12,540 bases of DNA from Lachnospiraceae bacterium UBA3645. Lineage in GTDB: Bacteria > Bacillota > Clostridia > Lachnospirales > Lachnospiraceae. The stretch is taken from contig DFKM01000008.1 in NCBI GenBank assembly GCA_002373555.1, positions 1-12,540 of the forward strand, in the 5' to 3' direction. A model generated the notes under the pieces. It was not told where the DNA came from, ran no database searches, and saw nothing but the letters and a program-made list of their open reading frames with translations. A program made the translations under genes and the position numbers. Below, piece by piece: positions 7,873-12,540 of this stretch (position 1 is the stretch's first letter; each line of letters starts with the position of its first letter).

Positions 7873-9023
7873 AGATCCTGCGCCTCCCGAATGATCTCTT
7901 CGATGATCTTCCGCTCGCCGTCCGTCATCGGCGACGCATTCATCTCCTCATAGAACTTGGCAAATGCTTCCGCCGGATCCTCCTCCGATCCGATCTTTTC
8001 ATCTGCCGGGATCTGGCCCCGGCTCGTCTTATTATCCACCCGGATCTCCAGGATATGCGAATACCGTCCTGCCAGCACATCCGCCGGACGGAGTAGTTCG
8101 TCATCCGTCAGCGTGATGCCGACGTAATCTCCGCAGACCTCGTCTCCCGCTGCTTCCAGGAGCTCCGCGAGCGTACCGCGGATACTCCTGACCTTCCGCA
8201 GCGGCTCGATCGGAAGGACGCTGATCGCCGGTTCGTTCCCTTTCTCTGTAAGATCGATCTGCACGACCCCCTTCCGGTGGTGTTCTTCGCTGAGCGAATA
8301 GGGATACGGCGATCCGGAATAGCGGACGCCTTCTCTTCCGACGCTCTGCGGCCCGTGCAGATGGCCGAGCGCAGCATACTCATAGGCATCCAGAAGTTCT
8401 GCGCCGATCACGTCCAGGCCGCCTGCGGACAGCCATCTCGTCTCGGAATCACTGAGCTCCGGATCTGCATTTCCGGATTTGAAGAACTGATGCGCGAGGA
8501 TCACGTTCCGCTTTGCCGGATCCGGCTTCTGTCTTTCGAGCAGCGCCTTGACCGCTTCGTGATAATCCGCCGGTTCGCCGTCCGGAAGCCACCGCAGCAT
8601 ACCTGGGCGGATGAAAGGCAGCATTGTAAAATCGACCTCGCCGTAAGCATCCTGCAGCGTGATGACTGTAAGCTTTTCGTCCTCTGCCGCCGGCGCAAGC
8701 GCGGAAATGACGATGTGATGCCGGCGCAGAAAACCGGAGGCGTAGCTGAGCCTCACGGCACTGTCATGATTCCCGGCAATGATCAGGATCTCCGGCTGCG
8801 GCCGCAGGTCTGACAGATCTGTCAGGAAGGCGTCAAACAGCTCCTGCGCTTCCGCGGAAGGCATGGAGCGGTCGTAAATATCGCCTGCGATCAACACGGC
8901 GTCCGGCTGCATTTCCGCCGTATACTGCACGATCTGCCGCAGCATATCCTGCTGTTCTTCCTGCAGGCTGTATTGATACAGTTTCTTTCCGAGATGAAGA
9001 TCCGAAATATGGAACAGTCTCAT
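7869..9023 (-). CDS. sbcD: Nuclease SbcCD subunit D (Mre11-like exonuclease)
   Basis: This 384-residue Mre11-type metallophosphoesterase is the nuclease subunit of SbcCD. All phosphodiesterase motifs are present: DLHLG with D8 and H10, GDIYDR with D48, GNHD (84-87), LAHQ with H178 and GHLHG with H221 and H223. These should bind two Mn ions. The C-terminal part (about 280-384) contains the capping and SbcC-binding regions. I chose the ATG at 9023 because GGAG lies 8 bp upstream. A TTG two codons earlier (9029) is too close to that site. It is the first gene of a long minus-strand string and overlaps sbcC by 4 bp. No LexA-like CGAAC-N4-GTTCG box is visible upstream, so canonical SOS control is not supported. 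Confidence 0.96.
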   Translation of the reverse strand: MRLFHISDLHLGKKLYQYSLQEEQQDMLRQIVQYTAEMQPDAVLIAGDIYDRSMPSAEAQELFDAFLTDLSDLRPQPEILIIAGNHDSAVRLSYASGFLRRHHIVISALAPAAEDEKLTVITLQDAYGEVDFTMLPFIRPGMLRWLPDGEPADYHEAVKALLERQKPDPAKRNVILAHQFFKSGNADPELSDSETRWLSAGGLDVIGAELLDAYEYAALGHLHGPQSVGREGVRYSGSPYPYSLSEEHHRKGVVQIDLTEKGNEPAISVLPIEPLRKVRSIRGTLAELLEAAGDEVCGDYVGITLTDDELLRPADVLAGRYSHILEIRVDNKTSRGQIPADEKIGSEEDPAEAFAKFYEEMNASPMTDGERKIIEEIIREAQDL

Positions 9024-9071
9024 GGTCAAGTCTCCGATCCAGATTTACACAACAAAGCTTTTACGTCATAA

Positions 9072-9100
9072 AGTATAGCACCGGTGTCATTTATCGTCAA
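9072..9100 (-). promoter_or_regulatory. Sigma-A-type promoter of the sbcDC-nth-trmL-amr operon
   Basis: On the minus strand, TTGACG (9100-9095) and TATACT (9077-9072) have an exact 17-bp spacer, a near-consensus housekeeping promoter. Transcription should start near 9065, giving a leader of about 42 nt before sbcD. No other convincing promoter or terminator was seen before amrS ends, so this may drive about 7.6 kb. Confidence 0.8.
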
Positions 9101-9114
9101 AATTTATCATAAAA
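9089..9114. repeat. Two adjacent 13-bp direct repeats between divergent promoters (candidate operator)
   Basis: ATTTATCGTCAAA (9089-9101) is followed directly by ATTTATCATAAAA (9102-9114), 11 of 13 bases identical. The first copy covers the sbcD -35 element. The second fills the 19-bp gap between the -35 elements of the two divergent promoters. This position suits a shared regulator site or an AT-rich UP element. No known operator consensus was recognised. Confidence 0.45.
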
Positions 9115-9119
9115 TCATA

Positions 9120-9148
9120 TTCACAAATCTGTCTTTTTCCAGTATACT
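9120..9148 (+). promoter_or_regulatory. Sigma-A-type promoter of the CYTH gene
   Basis: TTCACA (9120-9125) and TATACT (9143-9148) are spaced by 17 bp. The start is expected near 9155, with a leader of about 28 nt containing GGAGGA (9171-9176), 6 bp before the ATG at 9183. It is back to back with the sbcD promoter. Confidence 0.75.
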
Positions 9149-9182
9149 CATGACATAATAAAACCCCTTCGGAGGAACATTT

Positions 9183-9677
9183 ATGGAAATCGAAAGAAAG
9201 TTTGTCATTGAGAAACTTCCTGATGATATAGACGATTACCCATCCAAGATCATCGAGCAGGCCTATATCCTGCGGGATCCCGTCATCCGCATCCGCAGGG
9301 CCGGCGATCATTATCTGCTGACCGTCAAGGGAAACGGAAAGATGGCAAGGGAAGAGCATGAAATGCCCCTGACCGAAGAAAGCTACCATGATCTGATGGC
9401 GAAGACGGAAGGCAATATCATCCGTAAGAAAAGATATTTCATCCCCTATCCGCCCTTCACCATTGAGCTGGATGTTTTTGAAGAGCCGTTTGACGACATG
9501 ATCATGGCAGAAGTCGAGTTCCTGTCCGTCAAAGAGGCCGAGGAATTCGTTCCGCCGGCATGGTTCGGCGAGGACGTGACGCAGGATACGCGCTACCACA
9601 ATTCCACCATGAGCAATACCGACTATCCCGGGAATTCCTTCCGACGCGGAAGATCACGGGATACGGAAGATGAATAA
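9183..9677 (+). CDS. CYTH domain protein (triphosphate tunnel metalloenzyme family)
   Basis: This 164-residue CYTH-fold protein starts directly with the family signature ExExK (E2, E4, K6 in MEIERKF). Other tunnel residues expected to bind a triphosphate or metal are visible: R36 and R38 (VIRIRR), K49 (LTVKG), R81-R84 (RKKR), E95 and D97 (IELDVFE), and E110 and E112 (AEVEF). Members hydrolyse inorganic triphosphate or thiamine triphosphate, or act as class IV adenylate cyclases. The sequence cannot say which; small bacterial stand-alone forms are often tripolyphosphatases. The tail (131-164) is polar and ends in RRGRSRDTEDE, beyond the usual fold, and may be disordered. It is the only plus-strand gene, with its own promoter, and ends at the shared terminator. 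Confidence 0.9.
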   Translation: MEIERKFVIEKLPDDIDDYPSKIIEQAYILRDPVIRIRRAGDHYLLTVKGNGKMAREEHEMPLTEESYHDLMAKTEGNIIRKKRYFIPYPPFTIELDVFEEPFDDMIMAEVEFLSVKEAEEFVPPAWFGEDVTQDTRYHNSTMSNTDYPGNSFRRGRSRDTEDE

Positions 9678-9684
9678 AGCAGAC

Positions 9685-9721
9685 AAAAGATCGGGAAAGG
9701 ATCATCCTTCCCCGGTCTTTT
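9685..9721. terminator. Bidirectional intrinsic terminator between CYTH gene and helicase gene
   Basis: Two 18-base arms (9685-9702 and 9704-9721) form an almost perfect inverted repeat, with a core CGGGAAAGGAT / ATCCTTCCCCG. One position is a U-G wobble and one a mismatch (A-C on the plus transcript, G-U on the minus). Flanking AAAA and TTTT put a uridine run after the stem in both directions. It begins 8 bp after the CYTH stop (9675-9677) and contains the helicase stop codon (9704-9702) in its loop. Confidence 0.85.
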
Positions 9722-11945
9722 CTTTCCATCCGAGCACGCGTTCCTTCATCCCTGCCACATCCAATACGCCCATGGCGAAGCCTTTGCGCACAAGCTCTTC
9801 CGGCACATATTCATCATATTTTTCAAAGACAGGATTCTCCTTCGGATACAGAAGCTCCAGCGGATCGAATTCCTTCTCCGCCTCTTCCGTCACCACCTGG
9901 AAGAACGTCTCCTCATCAACTTTCATGGTAAACTGCATGTAATACGGCCGGGACGGATTTAAGCCCCGAAGCCCAAGCCGTTCCGCGCACCGCAGCTTCA
10001 GGAACCGTTCCAGCGCCAGGAAGGCGTAGGTCCCGAGCCAGGGGAACAGCGCCCACATATTGCCGCCGAGCGAAACAAGCGGATGACCGGCCATCCCGGA
10101 GTGCGCAAAGCTGTTCCTGGCATCCGAAAGCCGGCAGACCGCATGCTTCATCAGATACGGATACTGCTTTGCATCTGAGAGGATCCCGTACATCTTCTCC
10201 AGGATATGCGTATGGATATCGCCGGGCACATCGCCGAAATAAGCCGGGATATTCCCTTTGACCAGCGTGCAGAGCACTTCCCGCCGCTTATGATCCACAT
10301 CATCCACGATCCATACTCTGCCGGCGATCGCGATCTTGTCGCCCACGGGCGGCGGCTTCACGATCGTACCCAGTTCTTCGGATCCGGCGCGGACAGAGTA
10401 CTCCGGATTCTCCTGAAACACGGCCAGGAATTTGTAATTGTTCACGATCCGTTCTCCGGTGAGACCGACGATCAGACCGCCGTTTTCCGTCCGGTTGATG
10501 TGATCGGTCTTGATCAGATGCCGCAGCAGCACTCTGTAATCATCCTGGGTGATTCGATGGAACGCCGACAGCGTCAGCACTCTGGACGCCAGCTCCGCCG
10601 GCGTCATCTCGCCGCAGGAAGCCAGCGTGCTCATGGTCTGGTGATACAGCAGGCTGAAGGGCATCCGTTCGGTCCGCGGCGGTTCGACGAACCGTTCTTC
10701 GATATACAGCTGGATGAGCGCGATGCCCTGGATCATATACCAGGGGATCATCTCCGGCAGCATCGCCCGGGGCTCCGGATGGTCCTCCCGCATCACGAAC
10801 CACATCTCGGAGGGTTCTCCGCGCCTGCCCGTCCGGCCCATCCGCTGCAGGAAGCCGGATACCGTAAACGGCGCATCAATATGAAAGGCCCGCTCCAGTC
10901 TCCCGATATCGATCCCGAGCTCCAGCGTCGCGGTCGCACAGACGGAAAGCATGGAATCATCGTCCTTCATCTCCTCTTCCGCGCTCTCCCGGTAGGAGGC
11001 AGACAGATTGCCGTGATGGATCAGGAATCTTTCAGGCTCATGATTCGCCTCACAGTACTGCCGCAGATTCTGGCAGACCGCCTCGCACTCTTCTCTGGAG
11101 TTGGTAAAAATGAGACATTTCTTTCCTTTGGTGTGCTCAAAGATATAGCCCATACCGGGGTCGGCCGCGACCGGCGCGGTATCCGTGGCCGGTTCTGCGA
11201 CAGGTGTTTCCGCCGTGACGTTCTTTCCTTCATCCGCCTGCGGTCCCTGGTTATAGAAATGCTCCATCGAAAGACGCCAGATCTCCCGGCCGCCTTCGAA
11301 CTTCGGAATGATGGTCCCTCTGCCGCTGCCGGCCGCCAGATATCTTCCGGCTTCCTCCGGATCGCCGATCGTGGCGGACAGGCCGATCCGCCTTGGATTG
11401 CAGCCCGCCGTCCGGCACAGCCGCTCGATCAGGCAGAATGTCTGCCAGCCGCGGTCCGCCCGCATCAGCGAATGGATCTCATCGATCACAACGAACCGGA
11501 GATCGCAGAAAAGGTTCGGGATCTCCATGTGCTTGTTGATCAGAAGAGATTCCAGGGATTCCGGCGTGATCTGCAGGATGCCGGACGGCTTCTTTAAAAG
11601 CTTTCTCTTTCTGGACTGCGACACATCCCCGTGCCATTTATACACAGCAATATCCCGCTCTTCACACAGCTCCGTGATCCGTCCGAACTGGTCATTGATG
11701 AGGGCCTTCAGGGGCGCGATATAGAGGATCCCGACGGAAGCCGGCGGATCCTCGTCGATCAGCGTGAGCATGGGAAAGAATGCTGCCTCCGTTTTCCCGG
11801 ATGCGGTAGAGGCAGTCAGCAGCACATTCTGATCCGTGCCGAAGATGGCTTCGCCGGCAGCATTCTGCACGCCGCGCAGGTTCTCCCAACCGGAACGGTA
11901 AATATAATCCTGGATAAATGGCGCATAACGCTCAAAAACATTCAT
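9702..11945 (-). CDS. Lhr-like DEAD/DEAH-box helicase (BrxHI type)
   Basis: This 747-residue superfamily 2 helicase resembles Lhr-core proteins. Motif I is ASGKT (48-52) in LLTASTASGKTEA, motif Ia APLKAL (77-82), motif II DEIH (155-158), motif III SAT (190-192) and motif VI QRMGRTGRRG (367-376). The first RecA domain covers about 20-210 and the second about 262-400. The remainder (about 400-747) is the helicase-associated C-terminal region, including a PPVGDKIAIAGRVWIVDDVD segment typical of this group. An Ala/Pro/Thr-rich linker at about 236-264 separates the RecA domains. Of two tandem ATGs (11948, 11945), the second sits better behind AGGTGA. It lies 12 bp after a BrxD-like ATPase gene. 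In type 2 BREX and related defence loci this pair is brxD-brxHI. The stop lies inside the shared terminator. Role in defence is inferred from family pairing. Confidence 0.85.
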   Translation of the reverse strand: MNVFERYAPFIQDYIYRSGWENLRGVQNAAGEAIFGTDQNVLLTASTASGKTEAAFFPMLTLIDEDPPASVGILYIAPLKALINDQFGRITELCEERDIAVYKWHGDVSQSRKRKLLKKPSGILQITPESLESLLINKHMEIPNLFCDLRFVVIDEIHSLMRADRGWQTFCLIERLCRTAGCNPRRIGLSATIGDPEEAGRYLAAGSGRGTIIPKFEGGREIWRLSMEHFYNQGPQADEGKNVTAETPVAEPATDTAPVAADPGMGYIFEHTKGKKCLIFTNSREECEAVCQNLRQYCEANHEPERFLIHHGNLSASYRESAEEEMKDDDSMLSVCATATLELGIDIGRLERAFHIDAPFTVSGFLQRMGRTGRRGEPSEMWFVMREDHPEPRAMLPEMIPWYMIQGIALIQLYIEERFVEPPRTERMPFSLLYHQTMSTLASCGEMTPAELASRVLTLSAFHRITQDDYRVLLRHLIKTDHINRTENGGLIVGLTGERIVNNYKFLAVFQENPEYSVRAGSEELGTIVKPPPVGDKIAIAGRVWIVDDVDHKRREVLCTLVKGNIPAYFGDVPGDIHTHILEKMYGILSDAKQYPYLMKHAVCRLSDARNSFAHSGMAGHPLVSLGGNMWALFPWLGTYAFLALERFLKLRCAERLGLRGLNPSRPYYMQFTMKVDEETFFQVVTEEAEKEFDPLELLYPKENPVFEKYDEYVPEELVRKGFAMGVLDVAGMKERVLGWKEKTGEG

Positions 11946-11957
11946 CATCTCACCTGG

Positions 11958-12540
11958 TCAAATGGTAAACTCGGCAAACGTTTCTTCCTTCTGATCGGAT
12001 ACCGCCTCGGATTTTGCGTAGGAGAATTCATCGGAATTCAGCAGACCGGCGGCCGTCATCTGCGGATCCTGATACATCAGATCCAGGAGCTCGATGAAAT
12101 CCCGGATGACTTCCCGGGGCGTGATATTCTGATCCGCGCCGATCCTGCTGTACTCGATTTTGATGAAAAGGACCAGATCGTCGGTATCCACCCTTCTCTC
12201 ATAGCCGTACAGTCCAGCGTGCATATCCGCCAGCTTTTCACACAGCACCAGCATCTCCTCGGCGGTCAGCGGTTCCAGCCGGATGACCGGCGCCAGTAGA
12301 TCCCGTGCGCCGGGCCGGGAGAATTTCCCTTCCGCGAGACGCGAACGCAGCGCTTCATAGCTGTAGATCCCTCTCCGCTTATCTTCCAGCGCCTGCGGCG
12401 TACAGCCCATAATGATCCCCAGATACTGCGCCTTCCCCTGCAGCGTATCATTGTACATCGTCAGCAGCTTCTCATAATTGTACTGCCTGGTAATCGTATT
12501 CGGGATCTTGAAAATGTTGACCAGCTCGTCGATCATGATC
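11958..12540 (-). CDS. BrxD-like (DUF2791) P-loop ATPase, C-terminal part
   Basis: This frame is open at the right edge: the codon before the first visible ATG (12536) is isoleucine and no stop intervenes, so the start lies outside. The first visible residues, IMIDELV, look like Walker B (hydrophobic run plus DE) of a P-loop ATPase. The following NYEKLLTMYNDTLQG, LGIIMGCTP and GIYSYEALRSRLAEGKF are characteristic of the BREX ATP-binding DUF2791 family (about 400 residues), of which about 193 residues are present. Walker A must lie beyond the edge. The C-terminal 20 residues are acidic and poorly conserved. The helicase gene starts 12 bp downstream, so the two are co-transcribed. Family members occur as BrxD in type 2 BREX and beside TerB-domain proteins. 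Which context applies here cannot be seen. Confidence 0.82.
   Translation of the reverse strand, partial: IMIDELVNIFKIPNTITRQYNYEKLLTMYNDTLQGKAQYLGIIMGCTPQALEDKRRGIYSYEALRSRLAEGKFSRPGARDLLAPVIRLEPLTAEEMLVLCEKLADMHAGLYGYERRVDTDDLVLFIKIEYSRIGADQNITPREVIRDFIELLDLMYQDPQMTAAGLLNSDEFSYAKSEAVSDQKEETFAEFTI

Noticed and set aside
9024..9029. TTG start for sbcD two codons before the ATG
   Set aside because: The Shine-Dalgarno GGAG would be only 2 bp from the TTG, while the ATG at 9023 has 8-bp spacing and gives the standard N-terminus MRLFHISDLHLG.
9164..9175. C(UUCG)G tetraloop over the CYTH ribosome site
   Set aside because: Only three of four stem pairs form, so the fold is too weak to claim a thermosensor or riboswitch.
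10206..11597. Long plus-strand open frame of 463 codons opposite the helicase
   Set aside because: It is an antisense shadow in GC-rich coding DNA, with His/Arg-rich composition, no recognisable domain and no ribosome site, while the minus-strand helicase has all its motifs.
12026..12041. Two GAATTC copies spaced by four bases
   Set aside because: They lie inside the BrxD-like coding frame and code ordinary residues; no further copies or flanking symmetry.

Overview
The window looks like chromosomal DNA of an anaerobic Bacillota, probably a Clostridia member near the Lachnospiraceae. The clues are strong GGAGG-type ribosome sites, a CD1871A-type CXXC mini-protein, a fused AmmeMemoRadiSam A/B protein, a SpoVK/CbxX-like AAA+ ATPase and a Bacillota-type TrmL. 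This placement is an inference from gene content; no rRNA or marker gene is present. Coding density is very high and nearly everything lies on the minus strand. No tRNA, rRNA, CRISPR array, insertion sequence or attachment site was seen.

Reading leftward along the minus strand from the right edge: (a) 12540-9702 holds the C-terminal part of a BrxD-like (DUF2791) P-loop ATPase, followed 12 bp later by an Lhr-like superfamily 2 helicase of the BrxHI type. This ATPase/helicase pair is known from type 2 BREX loci and from TerB-associated defence or stress islands. The 5' part of the locus lies outside the window. (b) A bidirectional terminator at 9685-9721 separates the helicase from the only plus-strand gene, a CYTH-domain protein (9183-9677). 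(c) A compact divergent promoter region (9024-9182) serves the CYTH gene and a long minus-strand gene string.

(d) 9023-1494 is a probable operon: sbcD-sbcC (4-bp overlap), nth, a 39-residue membrane micro-protein, trmL (TTG start, 1 bp after the micro-ORF stop), amrAB (Memo-AMMECR1 fusion) and amrS (radical SAM). Gaps are -4, 17, 51, 1, 19 and 51 bp. The string joins DNA-end processing (SbcCD), base excision repair (Nth), tRNA wobble methylation (TrmL) and the functionally unresolved AmmeMemoRadiSam system. (e) A separate promoter at 1442-1470 drives a CbxX/SpoVK-like AAA+ ATPase (1380-178) and, 34 bp later, a CD1871A-type CXXC membrane mini-protein cut by the left edge.

The strongest candidates for little-described biology are the partial BrxD/helicase pair at the right edge, the AmmeMemoRadiSam genes coupled to trmL, and the unannotated membrane micro-protein translationally coupled to trmL.
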